A DNA stretch of 57,799 nucleotides from Candidatus Methanomethylophilaceae archaeon (GCA_017540825.1 JAFYAH010000027.1:1-57799); one strand, 5' to 3'. Counted from the first letter of the stretch, positions 43,284-52,791 are shown. The notes: generated by a model from the letters alone, not told the origin. Program-made: numbers and translations.

Positions 43284-45140
43284 TCACTTCTTCTCGTAGA
43301 TGGATGTGCGAAGGCATCTCATGGAGTTCAAGATCGCCACCACGGCGACTCCGACGTCCCCGAACACGGCCATCCACATGTTGGCTATCCCGAAGAGGGA
43401 CAGTGCCAGGATCAGGAACTTCACGCCGAGGGCGAACACGATGTTCTGCTTGACGATGAAATTGGTGCGCCTGGCGAGCCTTATGGACGTGCAAATCTTC
43501 TCGGGCGCGTCGTCCATGATGACCACGTCGGCGGCCTCGATGGCCGCATCGGACCCGAGCCCTCCCATGGCGACGCCGATGTCGGCACGGGAGATGGAAG
43601 GGGCGTCATTTATCCCGTCCCCTACGTACACCACGTTCGACTTCTCGGCCTTGTCCTGGATGATCTTCTCGAGATACGCGATCTTGTCGGCAGGCATGAG
43701 CTCGCAGTGCGCCTCGTCCAGGCCTATCTTGCTGGCGACCTCCTCCCCAATGGGCTTGGCGTCACCGGAGAGCATGATCGTCCTCTTGATCCCGTTCTCC
43801 TTGAGCTCCCTGACGGTCTCCGCGGAGGTGGGCTTGATGATGTCGGAGAGGGTGATCTTTCCCATGTAGGCGCCGTTCTTGGCGATGTGGACCACGGTGT
43901 GGATCCCGTCTTCGGCGGTCGGCGCGGCTCCGACCTCGTCCATCAGCTTCCTGTTACCGACAGCTATCCTGTCGCCGTCGATCTCGGTTATGACCCCTCT
44001 TCCGGGACGGTCCTCGGACGCTCCGATACGGGAGTAGTCGAACCCCTCCTTGCACTCCTTCTTCAACGAAATGGCTATCGGGTGGTTGGATCCCGACTCC
44101 GCCATGGCGGCCATGAGGACGAGCTCGTCCTCGGTGCAGCCGACGGCCTCCTTGGAATCTATCCCGAACCTGCCCTCTGTGAGGGTCCCGGTCTTATCGA
44201 AGACCACCGTGTCGGCGTGGGCGAGGGCTTCCAGATAGTTGCCTCCCTTCACGAGTATACCCATCTTGGACGCGGCGCCTATCCCGCAGAAGTACCCGAG
44301 AGGCACCGATATGACGACGGCGCAGGGGCAAGACACTACCAGGAAGGTCAGGGCTCTGTAGATCCATGTCTCGGGGTCGTATCCGAGCAGTATGGGTATG
44401 ACGGCCACCAGGACGGCGGAGAACACCACCGCAGGGGTATAGTACCTCGCAAACTTGGTGATGAACTTCTCCACGGGAGCCTTCCTGGATATGGAGTCCT
44501 CCACGAGCTCGAGGACCTTGGACACGGTCGAGTCCTCGTACTCCTTGGTGACGCACATCCTGAACTTGGCGCTGACGTTGACGGACCCGCTGAACACCTC
44601 GTCCCCGGGCCCGACGCTGCGAGGAACCGACTCCCCTGTCAGGGCGCTGGTGTCCAAAGACGACCTGCCGTCGACGATGCTGCCGTCCAGGGGGACCTTC
44701 TCTCCCGGCAGGACCTCCACCATGTCGCCGATCTGTACCTCTTCGGGGTCCACGCGGACCACCTCCCCGTCCTTGACGAGGTTGGCGTACTCGGGCTGTA
44801 TGTCCATCAGGTCGGAGATCGACTGCCTTGTGGTCCTTACCGCGCGGCCCTCGAACCATTCCCCCACCTGGAAGAACAGCATGACGGCCGCTCCCTCCTG
44901 CCAGGACCCTATGACGAACGCCCCGACGCTTGCTATCAGCATCAGGAACTTCTCGTCCAGGAACTGTCCCTTGGCTATGTTGCGGAGGGCTGTCACTAGG
45001 ACGTCGTATCCGCCTATCAGGTAGGCTGCGAGGAATATGAAGAACTGCGCCTTCTCGTCTACGGCCTCCGTGAAATGGATGACCATGCCTATGGCGAAGA
45101 TCGCCAACGCGACGACGAGGCGCTTCTCGAAGGTGTCCAT
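43284..45140 (-). CDS. Heavy-metal P1B-type ATPase (Zn/Cd type)
   Basis: The protein has 618 residues. Motifs in order: TGES phosphatase loop (DTSALTGESVPRS), metal-site helix SCPCAVVISVPLGYF, phosphorylation site DKTGTLTEG, HP motif SGSNHPIA, and hinge VGDGINDAPS. There is no N-terminal HMA domain; that job falls to the separate chaperone encoded just upstream. The sequence around CPC and the C-terminal GVKFLILALSLFGIANMW fits Zn/Cd/Pb exporters (ZntA/CadA). The start overlaps the chaperone stop codon (TGATG). Confidence 0.93.
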   Translation of the reverse strand: MDTFEKRLVVALAIFAIGMVIHFTEAVDEKAQFFIFLAAYLIGGYDVLVTALRNIAKGQFLDEKFLMLIASVGAFVIGSWQEGAAVMLFFQVGEWFEGRAVRTTRQSISDLMDIQPEYANLVKDGEVVRVDPEEVQIGDMVEVLPGEKVPLDGSIVDGRSSLDTSALTGESVPRSVGPGDEVFSGSVNVSAKFRMCVTKEYEDSTVSKVLELVEDSISRKAPVEKFITKFARYYTPAVVFSAVLVAVIPILLGYDPETWIYRALTFLVVSCPCAVVISVPLGYFCGIGAASKMGILVKGGNYLEALAHADTVVFDKTGTLTEGRFGIDSKEAVGCTEDELVLMAAMAESGSNHPIAISLKKECKEGFDYSRIGASEDRPGRGVITEIDGDRIAVGNRKLMDEVGAAPTAEDGIHTVVHIAKNGAYMGKITLSDIIKPTSAETVRELKENGIKRTIMLSGDAKPIGEEVASKIGLDEAHCELMPADKIAYLEKIIQDKAEKSNVVYVGDGINDAPSISRADIGVAMGGLGSDAAIEAADVVIMDDAPEKICTSIRLARRTNFIVKQNIVFALGVKFLILALSLFGIANMWMAVFGDVGVAVVAILNSMRCLRTSIYEKK

Positions 45141-45367
45141 CACTTTATCCTTCTTACGGACTTGACGTCGCTCGACGCCTTCATGGACTCCTTCGATATC
45201 TGCTCCACGAGCGCGTCGACGTCTTCACTCTCGGTCGTGAAGCTGAGCTTCTGGGTCATGAACACGACGTTCACGTCTTCGACTCCCTGTATCTTGGAGA
45301 CGGCTTTCTCGATCTTGGCGGCGCAGTTGGCGCAGTCCAGGCCTTCCAGCTTTAGAACTACCTTCAT
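45140..45367 (-). CDS. Heavy-metal-associated (HMA) chaperone domain protein
   Basis: The protein has 75 residues. A ferredoxin-like HMA fold with the metal motif GLDCANC (CxxC at residues ~12-15). It should bind the metal and hand it to the P-type ATPase encoded in the next, overlapping gene. The ATG at 45367 is chosen because the conserved strand KVVLKLEGL begins right there. A palindromic operator lies directly upstream. Confidence 0.9.
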   Translation of the reverse strand: MKVVLKLEGLDCANCAAKIEKAVSKIQGVEDVNVVFMTQKLSFTTESEDVDALVEQISKESMKASSDVKSVRRIK

Positions 45368-45376
45368 TTGAATCAC

Positions 45377-45404
45377 TAATAGTTGAATAACTGTTCAACT
45401 ATTA
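45377..45404. promoter_or_regulatory. Palindromic operator of the metal chaperone/ATPase operon
   Basis: TAATAGTTGAA-N6-TTCAACTATTA: perfect 11-bp arms, 10-37 nt upstream of the chaperone ATG, covering the expected TATA/start region. The layout is close to known ArsR/SmtB-family metal-sensor sites (AATA..TGAA-N-TTCA..TATT). No ArsR-type gene is in the window. Confidence 0.65.
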
Positions 45405-45497
45405 ATAGACGCATGATGGCCGGGAAGAGGATGCCGCGGTTCGGGACCAATATAATATAAAATCAAAAACGAGAGCAGGAAGCCTATGAGAAGAGGG

Positions 45498-45526
45498 TAA
45501 AAAAAACCGCAAGCCTCGGCCTGCGG
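45498..45526 (-). terminator. Terminator after tpiA
   Basis: On the minus strand CCGCAGGCC-GAGGC-TTGCGG forms a hairpin with one mismatch, followed by eight T residues (45499-45506). It lies 10 nt after the tpiA stop codon and separates the operon from the metal-resistance genes. Confidence 0.75.
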
Positions 45527-45535
45527 CGATTGGTT

Positions 45536-46213
45536 TCAGATGAACTTTATCAGGTCTCTGAGGACGGACTCCGGGTCCTCGGCCTTGACGACGCCCGACG
45601 CCAGGAGCACCCCCTTGGCGCCGAGGTCCACGGCCGTCTTGACGTCCTGGCCGTTCTTCACCCCGGCTCCGCAGAGCACAGAGACCTTCGGATCGACGGC
45701 CTCCACCGCTGCCACGGTGTCCTGGACGATGCGGGGGTTGGCGGTGGTGACGGAAACGTCCCCTCCGATGAGCTCGGGAGGCTCCACGGCGATCATCTTC
45801 GGAGAGAACGCCGCCAGCTCCTTCGCCTTCTCCACGCTCTCCGCACAGACGCAGGTGCAGAGGCCGAGCGCGTGGCACATCTCCACGCACGTCCCGACGT
45901 CCGCAGCCGGCTGCCTGTTCTCCGAATGGTTTATCAGAGTGCCGAAAGCTCCGGCCGCCTTCACGGCGGAAGGGGTGACGTACCCTGTCCCGGATCCCGG
46001 CTTCCTCGGGTTGACGTTCTGGGAGAACACCGGGACCTGCGCATCCCTGGCCACCAGGGACAGCTCGGGCATCGGAGGGCAGGCGGCTATGCTGACGCCG
46101 GACTCCTCGGCCACCTTGGCGCAGGCTTTGGCCAGGCGGAGAGCCCCTTCGCCCTCCACCTGGCTGTAGACCTTGAAGTTCACTATGACCGCAGGGGTCC
46201 TGAGATCAGTCAA
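45536..46213 (-). CDS. tpiA: Triosephosphate isomerase, archaeal type
   Basis: The protein has 225 residues, the short archaeal form. Catalytic residues appear in VNFKVYSQ (Asn/Lys), LINHSENR (His) and AVEPPELIGG (Glu), with the phosphate loop GAGVKNGQD near the end. It starts at a TTG (46211-46213) overlapping the fbp stop codon. It interconverts DHAP and GAP, the substrates used by the adjacent fbp product in gluconeogenesis. A strong terminator follows. Confidence 0.95.
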   Translation of the reverse strand: MTDLRTPAVIVNFKVYSQVEGEGALRLAKACAKVAEESGVSIAACPPMPELSLVARDAQVPVFSQNVNPRKPGSGTGYVTPSAVKAAGAFGTLINHSENRQPAADVGTCVEMCHALGLCTCVCAESVEKAKELAAFSPKMIAVEPPELIGGDVSVTTANPRIVQDTVAAVEAVDPKVSVLCGAGVKNGQDVKTAVDLGAKGVLLASGVVKAEDPESVLRDLIKFI

Positions 46214-47351
46214 GGTTCTCGAACCTCGAGGTGAGATCTTTGAGGACTTCGGGCCTGGAGGTGTACTCCATCTCCTCGGGTCCGAGGATGGAGGGCATGA
46301 ACGGGCCCTGGCTCCTGATGAACCTGCTGGCCTTGATGGAGTTCATGCGGGCGAGGTCCCATGTGTTGCCCTTGAAGAAGTCCACGGGGATGTGCTGGCC
46401 GTTCTTGGCGCCGATCGGCTCCAAGCCCTGGAGCTTGCCTTCGTTGAGCTGGAACCCGAGGCAGCAGATTCTTGGAGGGCCGTCGAAGTAGACGGGATCG
46501 GAGTCCTCGGGAGAGCAGGGGTAGAAGGCGCCGTAGTGGGAGCCTCTCATCCATCCTGCCACGAGCATCGTGGTGTTCATGAAGGGCTGCAGGTACTCCC
46601 CGACAGAGGGGAGACCGCTCTGCGCGCGGCAGATGCAGACGGGGTCGTCCTTTCCGATGTACTTCCCGGCGGTGAGGTTGAGCTTGTCGGTGGACACGAC
46701 GCATGCGGGACCAATCCCAGCCCTGGAGCAGATCCTCTTGATGGCGTACCTTGAGGTGTCTCCGAGGAGGGAGAGGATGCTCAGCGTCTCTTCGGGGGAC
46801 TTCATGACGACCTTCTTGTGGCCGATGACGTCCTGGATCTCGACGTCGAATCCCTTCTTGGCCCTGGCGTCGACGACGAGGCCGGTGGTGGTGAAGGGGT
46901 CGAGGAAGATCCTGCTCAGGGGAAGGGAGTAGGCGGAAGGCTCGGTCTTGTCTGCCATGAAGAACATGAGCGGCTCGGAGCCCCTCTCGACGAAGCTCAT
47001 CTCGGCAGACCCGGGTCCCGCACCCTTCACGTTTCCGGAGAAGGCGTCGGTGAGTATGTCCTGCCCGGCGGCATACAGCTTCATGGACTTGGCGATCTTG
47101 GCAGCCTTCTGGAAGCACTCCCAGGCGGCTCCGTGGACGTCCTTGTTGGCCACGCCTTTGTAGTGGGTCATGTAGAGGTTGATGTCGTCGCCGACACGCG
47201 TGACGTAGAAGTCCTCGATCGTGCCCTGTTTCTGTGCGTCGGCAAGGATCTCCTGGCTGGCCTCCAGCATGGAGGGGTGGGGCCTGGAATGTCCTACGAC
47301 GGACCCTACATCCGCCTTTATTACCGAAACCGTGACTTTTTCTGCAGACAT
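46206..47351 (-). CDS. fbp: Fructose-1,6-bisphosphate aldolase/phosphatase (bifunctional, archaeal)
   Basis: The protein has 381 residues, normal for the type V FBPase. Opening residues VTVSVIKADVGSVVGHSRPH and later GAGPGSAEM and FLDPFTTTGLVVDA (metal-binding acidic residues and Schiff-base region nearby) are diagnostic, as are YFDGPPRICCLGFQL and GPFMPSILGPEEMEY. It condenses DHAP and GAP and dephosphorylates the product to fructose 6-phosphate, making gluconeogenesis one-way. It forms an operon with tpiA (8-nt overlap). Confidence 0.97.
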   Translation of the reverse strand: MSAEKVTVSVIKADVGSVVGHSRPHPSMLEASQEILADAQKQGTIEDFYVTRVGDDINLYMTHYKGVANKDVHGAAWECFQKAAKIAKSMKLYAAGQDILTDAFSGNVKGAGPGSAEMSFVERGSEPLMFFMADKTEPSAYSLPLSRIFLDPFTTTGLVVDARAKKGFDVEIQDVIGHKKVVMKSPEETLSILSLLGDTSRYAIKRICSRAGIGPACVVSTDKLNLTAGKYIGKDDPVCICRAQSGLPSVGEYLQPFMNTTMLVAGWMRGSHYGAFYPCSPEDSDPVYFDGPPRICCLGFQLNEGKLQGLEPIGAKNGQHIPVDFFKGNTWDLARMNSIKASRFIRSQGPFMPSILGPEEMEYTSRPEVLKDLTSRFENLD

Positions 47352-47411
47352 GAGTTCACCGTCTTCTTTTACTGGACGTTAAGCGTATTTCAATAATAAG
47401 TATTTGGGGAT

Positions 47412-48791
47412 TCAGTCTAAGACTGGACAGAGGCCTCGCTCCGAAACGGCCATGCTTTCGAAAACCCTATTCCTGACCGACCGGGTGGCGACAAGTATTA
47501 TCGCCGCCCCCACGCTGTGGCCGAAGAACAGGGCCCAGAATATCGCCTGCAGAGAGAAGTGCCCCGCTATGAAGAAGAACAGGATGAGGACGGCGTTCCT
47601 CAGGACCGCGCAGACTACGGAGACCTCCGGATGCCCCAATGCCTGGAGATAGCCGGAGCAGAGGGGGTTGAACGAGTACAGGGGAGCGTAGAGCGCCAGT
47701 ATCGCGAGCGCCTCGGCCATCGCAGGCCTGTACGAGGACGTGGCGTCGGAATACGTGAACATCGCCATGGCCTGCTCCGGGAATATCATCAGGACTACGG
47801 CTAGAGCGGCGACCGACAGTATCCCCGTCTTGACCGAATAAGAGAACGCGGCCGACATCCTGGCCCGGTCCCCCTGCCCGTAAGCTGACGACGCCACCGG
47901 GACCAGCGCGGCCCCCATGGCCATCGCGGGGACGACGATCGCCTCGATCACCCTGTCCGGGGTGGAGAACACGGCGAGCCCCTCGGACCCGGCGCAGGAT
48001 ATGACCAGATAGTTCAGGACGGCGTCCATCCCGTACAGGACGCAGTACTCCAGCATCTGGGGGACGCCGGCCAGCACGACGCCCCTCATATGGAGGCCGT
48101 CGAAGCGGAAGCTCCTGCGAGAGAAGCGCAGGTACGCCTTGCGCGACAGCAGGAAGCACGCCCCCAGCACGGACGAGAGCAATGTCGACACGACGGTGGC
48201 GACGGAAGCCCCCGCTATCCCCATCCCCGCCCAGTACACGAGCACAGGGTCCAGCAGCATGTTGGAGGACGCCAGCAGCAGCATCATGGCGGTCGACTGC
48301 GAGGAGGCTCCCTCACCGTTGAGGACCCCGGCGATCGCGCCGTTGACCACAAGGAGGAGGATGGAGAGGCTGTACGGCGTCATGTAGTCCATCGAGAGCC
48401 CGAGGACGTCCTCGGCGCCTATCGCCTCGAACAGAGGCCCCTGGACCAGCATGGCGACCGGCGTGAAGGCCGCCCCGAACGCCACGGCGAAAAGCACTGC
48501 CTGGGCGGCGCAGGCGGATGCGTCCCCCTTTCTGCCGGCCCCTATCATCCTGGAGACCACGGCCGAAGCGCCCACCCCGAGGCCGCTGCCCAGGCCTACG
48601 AGTACGTTGTAGACGGGGGCGGCGACCGCCAGCGCGGCCAGCGCGTCCACCCCGAGGCCCGAGCACCACATCCTGTCCGCCAGGACGTTCAGCTGGGCCA
48701 CCAGCAGCGCGACGAGGATGGGGACGGCCATGCGGACCACGGCCTTCCTGGGATTCCCCAGTAGCCTCTCCACCCTCTCCTCGGCGTCCAT
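47412..48791 (-). CDS. MATE-family efflux transporter
   Basis: The protein has 459 residues with 12 predicted membrane helices in two homologous halves. The N-terminal half has RMAVPILVALLVAQLNVLADRMW and GLGSGLGVGASAVVSRMIGA; the second half has GVVLAGVPQMLEYC. Expected to export organic cations or drugs against H+ or Na+. The ATG at 48791 is preferred to longer frames because a TATA box (TTTTATAC, ~48815-48823) is centred ~27 nt upstream. Confidence 0.9.
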   Translation of the reverse strand: MDAEERVERLLGNPRKAVVRMAVPILVALLVAQLNVLADRMWCSGLGVDALAALAVAAPVYNVLVGLGSGLGVGASAVVSRMIGAGRKGDASACAAQAVLFAVAFGAAFTPVAMLVQGPLFEAIGAEDVLGLSMDYMTPYSLSILLLVVNGAIAGVLNGEGASSQSTAMMLLLASSNMLLDPVLVYWAGMGIAGASVATVVSTLLSSVLGACFLLSRKAYLRFSRRSFRFDGLHMRGVVLAGVPQMLEYCVLYGMDAVLNYLVISCAGSEGLAVFSTPDRVIEAIVVPAMAMGAALVPVASSAYGQGDRARMSAAFSYSVKTGILSVAALAVVLMIFPEQAMAMFTYSDATSSYRPAMAEALAILALYAPLYSFNPLCSGYLQALGHPEVSVVCAVLRNAVLILFFFIAGHFSLQAIFWALFFGHSVGAAIILVATRSVRNRVFESMAVSERGLCPVLD

Positions 48792-48889
48792 GCCATGCCC
48801 AGGTGAGACCATGTATAAAACATGGGTGAGGAAGGATTCGCGTACGCGCACGCGCCATGCTTATCACCCCTCCCTCCGAATCTCCGAAC

Positions 48890-49699
48890 ATGGACAAGGA
48901 ATCCGATATCAGATGGCTGAACGAGACGGTCCGCAAGGCGGAGTCCGGAGACAGGGCCGCCATGGAGGCTCTGGACGGCCTCTCCGGGCGCAGGATCGAG
49001 GAGATGGGCGCGTCGGCACTGGACAGACTGGCGACGGAAGGCGGCTCCTGGGCGCTGCTGCTGATGGGCAGGGCACTCTACGAGGGGGCGCAGTCCGATA
49101 GAGACTCCGAGGTGGCGGCCAGGCTCTTCGAGGACTCGGCCGACATGGGCAACCCCTACGCGATGACGGCTCTGGCCAGGATCTTCGAAAATGGCGGTTG
49201 CAGGGGGAGGTCGCTGCGCGAGGCCTATGCCCTGTACCGCCGCGCTGCCTCCATGGGATGTCCTCCGGCCGAGAGATGGATGGAGGAGAACGGGGACAAG
49301 GGGAGATGCCAGACCGACATGGACGCAAAGATGGAAGCTTTGGATCCCGAGGCGATTCGCGAGGCCGGGAAGATCTTCATGGCGGGCGAATAGGCGGACC
49401 AGTCGTACGGAGCGGCGTTCTCGATGTACCTCATGTCCGCCCTCTTGGGGAACGAGAAGTCTGCCCTGGAGGCGGCGAAGCTCCTGATGGACGGGGAGGG
49501 CGTCATCGCGAATCCCGAGCTGGCCTTGCGGATGATGATATCGCTGGCCGACGGCGGGATGGCGGAAGCGCAGGAGGTGCTCGGCTCGATGACGCGCTTC
49601 GAGCTCGCCGACTGCGACGGGGAAGGGCTCAGATCGGCCGGATATCCGGAGGGGTCCTGGGGGAGGAAGGTGCTGGGCCTGATCGACGCCGAGGAGTGA
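48890..49699 (+). CDS. Sel1-repeat protein with in-frame UAG (predicted pyrrolysine 168)
   Basis: One frame of 269 residues, interrupted only by TAG at 49391-49393. Before it lie Sel1 repeats (ALLLMGRALYEGAQ…AARLFEDSADMGNPYAMTAL…AYALYRRAASMG) and EAIREAGKIFMAGE. Directly after it the repeat continues as ADQSYGAAFSMYLMSALLGNEK and LMDGEGVIANPELALRMMISLADGG. The UAG falls inside a Sel1 unit, where 'GxGV' would stand, so the two halves make a repeat only when joined. No Shine-Dalgarno or promoter is seen for a separate second gene. Sel1 proteins act as protein-interaction scaffolds. The start is the ATG at 48890; an upstream ATG at 48857 is the alternative. Confidence 0.82.
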
Positions 49700-49732
49700 C
49701 ATCTATTAGTATGCGTCTGCGATAGGAATGGC

Positions 49733-50785
49733 ATGGACAGGGTCGGGAGGTTCAGAGAGCTCTTCAAGATAGAAGGCGAGCGCCTGGACCCCGCCAGGAT
49801 GCCTGCGATGATGAGGTTCGGAGGCTTCGGCGAGAAGGACGCCTACCTGGTGGAGTCCGCCGTCCGCGTGTCCCCCGAATCCTTCATGGCCTCGCTCTCC
49901 GACCCGGACGCGGACAGGGCGGGCGACGCCGCCGCATCCCTCCAGATCCCAGAGGCCATGTCTGTGATATCCGACATGAGGGCCGCCCTGGGGCTTCCCC
50001 CGCTTCGGACCGCAAAAAAGCCGGCCGACAGGGGAGGCCTCTTCAGGGACATGTTCGACAAGCTCGGCCGCCGCTCCCTTGCCGACGGCTCCATGGCGAG
50101 ATGGGGGTTCCGCCCGGAGGACGTCATGATGGTCAGGTACATCGCCAGATGCCGCCCCAGAGACCTGGAGACGATGGCGTGGGACCCGGATTGCCGCGTC
50201 GCAAGCCGCGCTGCGGACTCTATAGCATGGGCGACCTCCCTGGACCGTGCCGCCCTGGCGTCGCTGATGGAGGACCTGCGCGGAGGGATGCGGGAGGAGG
50301 CCCCTCTCCCGCCGGGCCCCGATATGGCGTTCAAGAAGCAGATGTCCTCGGAGGCGAGGCTGCTCCGCTACACAGGCTCCGAAGCGCACGTGTCGATCCC
50401 GAGGGAGATCCTGCTGGACGGCGCCAGGCTCCGGGTGACCTCTATCTCCGACAGCGCCTTCGCCAGGAACGCGGCCGTGAGGGAGGCGTCCCTGCCGGAC
50501 GGCGTCAGGACGATCGGGAGGTACGCGTTCTTCGGATGCTCCTCGCTGGAGTCCGTCGAGCTGCCCCCGAGCCTCAGGGCCATCGGCGACGGGGCCTTCT
50601 GCAGATGCTCCTCGCTGGAGTCGGTGGACCTCCCCAGCGGCCTCGAGAAGATAGGCGACCAGGCCTTCCTGGGATGCCCCCTGGAGACGGTGTTCTTGCC
50701 CGACAGCGTGTCGCAGACGGGCAGGCACTCGTTCCCTCCGGGCACCAGGCTTAAGGGGCATGGGATCAGACGTAGCGCTTCCTGA
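49733..50785 (+). CDS. Cytoplasmic protein with BspA-type leucine-rich repeats
   Basis: The protein has 350 residues. The N-terminal ~200 residues are helical and unrecognised (MDRVGRFRELFKIEGERLDP…). The C-terminal ~130 carry LRR_5 repeats: RVTSISDSAFARNAAVREASL, TIGRYAFFGCSSLESVELP, AIGDGAFCRCSSLESVDLP and KIGDQAFLGC. There is no signal peptide, unlike the LRR protein at the left edge of the window, so it is probably intracellular. A TATA-like CTATTAGTATG lies 26 nt before the ATG. Its last 20 nt overlap the convergent AIPR gene. Confidence 0.8.
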   Translation: MDRVGRFRELFKIEGERLDPARMPAMMRFGGFGEKDAYLVESAVRVSPESFMASLSDPDADRAGDAAASLQIPEAMSVISDMRAALGLPPLRTAKKPADRGGLFRDMFDKLGRRSLADGSMARWGFRPEDVMMVRYIARCRPRDLETMAWDPDCRVASRAADSIAWATSLDRAALASLMEDLRGGMREEAPLPPGPDMAFKKQMSSEARLLRYTGSEAHVSIPREILLDGARLRVTSISDSAFARNAAVREASLPDGVRTIGRYAFFGCSSLESVELPPSLRAIGDGAFCRCSSLESVDLPSGLEKIGDQAFLGCPLETVFLPDSVSQTGRHSFPPGTRLKGHGIRRSAS

Positions 50786-52790
50786 TCTCCAGCGCCTGCT
50801 TCGCGCGGCCGGGCGCTATCGGGCTCCCGTCCTTGAGGTGGGCCATCACGTCCTCTATGGCCTCTACGTCCTTCCTGTTCCCCGACTCGCGGAGTATGGC
50901 GTACTTCACCTTGCGCCAGTCCCCGAAGGACCTCAGCGCGCAGACGGCGTCGTCCGCCTCCGACCTGCGCCTGTCCTCGGACGATGGCGCGCCCTGGACG
51001 GCCCCCGCCTTGACGCAGTGCGACAGGACGGCGTCGTCGAACGGGACCTCCATCTGGGAGAACGTCTCCCAGCAGGACTGCTTCCTGCATTCCTGCATGG
51101 CGTTGCCTCCCGCCTCGGTTATCCCCGACAGGTAGGCCTGGAAACACCTCGCGGAAGCCAGCGCCTGGCGGACGAGCGAGAGGTCGGCGACCTGCCTGGT
51201 CCATATCTCCTCGACGTCGATCTCGCGGCCCCTCTCCTTGAGGTCGTGCACCACCTTGGACACGGCGTAGGAGCACAGCTGGGGCTTCATGTACCCCTCG
51301 AACCAGTCCTCCCTGCCTATGGCCTCGTAGGCGTCCTCGTAAAGGATGGCGGCGGCCACGGTCTCCTTGAAGTAGTCGTCCCCGAACTCGGAAGGGCTCT
51401 CGGCGAACGCCTTGGACACGTCCCGGGAGAAGTAGCTGTAGCACGTCTGGCCTCCCTTGGCGACCATGTCCGGCTGGAGGCCCAGCATGTACCTGTACCT
51501 GGACAGGTCTATCTTGTCCATCCTGCGCCTCTTGTCGTAGGTCCTCTTGAAAGCGGCGCGCTCCGACTCCGTCCCCTTGGTCGAGTCCTGCTCGAACTGC
51601 CCTCTGGTGCGCTCGTAGAACCACCTCTCCTGGGATCCGGGTATCTCGCACCTGCGGGAGGCGTTCTCCATGGCCATCTGGAACTCGGTGCTGGAGGTGA
51701 GATCGGACTCCCTGACGGCGTTCTGCGTGTTGACGAACACGGATATGTTCCTGACTATGTCCACGGCGTCCTCGTCGGAGACCACCGTGAGCTTCATGGG
51801 AACGTAGACCTCGTAGAGCCTGTCCCTGTACTTCGTCCTGAGCTCCTTGAAGAGGGAGACGGTGGTCTGGCCGCCGTTGACTATCTGGAGGTTGGTGAAC
51901 GCCTTTATCCCGGTCTCGTCGATGTCCACATGGGACGCGGTGAGCGCCACGCCGTTGTTGTAGGCGAAGAACATGCCGGGATCCTCGCGGATGGTGTTGC
52001 GTATCCCCCTGTTGACCTTGGTCTTGACGCTGAGGAACGACCTCACGTTGGATTCCAGGAGCCTGCTGCCGTAGTCGCGGTATATGAGCGCGAGGAACAG
52101 GCCCGGGACGGTCCCGATGTACGAGGTGCAGCGGCCGTTGGACCCGGCCTTGACGCACGGGATGGACGAGAACCCGAAGTCGGAGACCTTGATCACGCGG
52201 TAGTCGTCCGGGCGGGAGGACCCTAGGGCCTCCTTCATGTAGGCCATGTCTATCAGGCGGAGATACACGGGCTTCCCGCCCAGGTCCCTGTCCTTGATCT
52301 CCTTGAACCTCACGCTGCGAACCCTGTCGGTCACCACGTATACGAATATGCGGTCGTACCCGGAGAACCCGGCGCGGATCTGCTTCGCCAGCCCGTATCC
52401 CGACGCCTGGGGGTCCGCCGACCCTTCCACGGTGCCGTTGACGGACTCCTCTATGAAGGCTATGCAACGCTTGGCGTGGTCGTAGAACTCCCTCTCGGTC
52501 ATCCTGGACGGCTCGGCCTCGCCCGAATAGTCGCAGACGAACAGGCTCAGGGTGCTGTCCCCCAGCCCGCCCTCCCCGTCCGTGTAGGCGTAGCCGTGGA
52601 CGACCAGGGACCTGTTGCGCCGGCCGTTGCCCTCGTACCTGCACACCTCGGCCTGGGGGCAGGCGTCCAATGCGGCCATGTCCTTCGTGGCCTCCTCCAG
52701 GAACCTGTCCTGCTCGGACGTGCCGGCCTCCGCCGCGTACTTCCTTATGTCTTCGAGATACTGAATGCGATAAGACTCGACTTCGTCCAT
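50766..52790 (-). CDS. AIPR-family abortive phage infection protein
   Basis: The protein has 674 residues. The AIPR domain (roughly 240-560) is recognised by NVRSFLSVKTKVNRGIRNTI, MFFAYNNGVALTA and LQIVNGGQTTVSLFKEL, then SVFVNTQNAVRESDLTSS. AIPR proteins are known from abortive-infection and restriction-modification neighbourhoods, and the biochemical activity is not settled. GGAGGT overlaps the stop codon of the preceding gene and sits 5 nt before the ATG, so translation is coupled. It is the last gene of a three-gene operon read from 54818. Confidence 0.9.
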   Translation of the reverse strand: MDEVESYRIQYLEDIRKYAAEAGTSEQDRFLEEATKDMAALDACPQAEVCRYEGNGRRNRSLVVHGYAYTDGEGGLGDSTLSLFVCDYSGEAEPSRMTEREFYDHAKRCIAFIEESVNGTVEGSADPQASGYGLAKQIRAGFSGYDRIFVYVVTDRVRSVRFKEIKDRDLGGKPVYLRLIDMAYMKEALGSSRPDDYRVIKVSDFGFSSIPCVKAGSNGRCTSYIGTVPGLFLALIYRDYGSRLLESNVRSFLSVKTKVNRGIRNTIREDPGMFFAYNNGVALTASHVDIDETGIKAFTNLQIVNGGQTTVSLFKELRTKYRDRLYEVYVPMKLTVVSDEDAVDIVRNISVFVNTQNAVRESDLTSSTEFQMAMENASRRCEIPGSQERWFYERTRGQFEQDSTKGTESERAAFKRTYDKRRRMDKIDLSRYRYMLGLQPDMVAKGGQTCYSYFSRDVSKAFAESPSEFGDDYFKETVAAAILYEDAYEAIGREDWFEGYMKPQLCSYAVSKVVHDLKERGREIDVEEIWTRQVADLSLVRQALASARCFQAYLSGITEAGGNAMQECRKQSCWETFSQMEVPFDDAVLSHCVKAGAVQGAPSSEDRRRSEADDAVCALRSFGDWRKVKYAILRESGNRKDVEAIEDVMAHLKDGSPIAPGRAKQALEIRKRYV

Positions 52791-52791
52791 C

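Noticed and set aside
49697-49735. Possible UGA read-through joining the small Sel1 gene to the next LRR gene in the same frame
   Set aside because: The LRR gene has its own TATA box 26 nt before its ATG and the two protein parts are unrelated. Several other same-frame neighbours separated by TGA also have independent signals.
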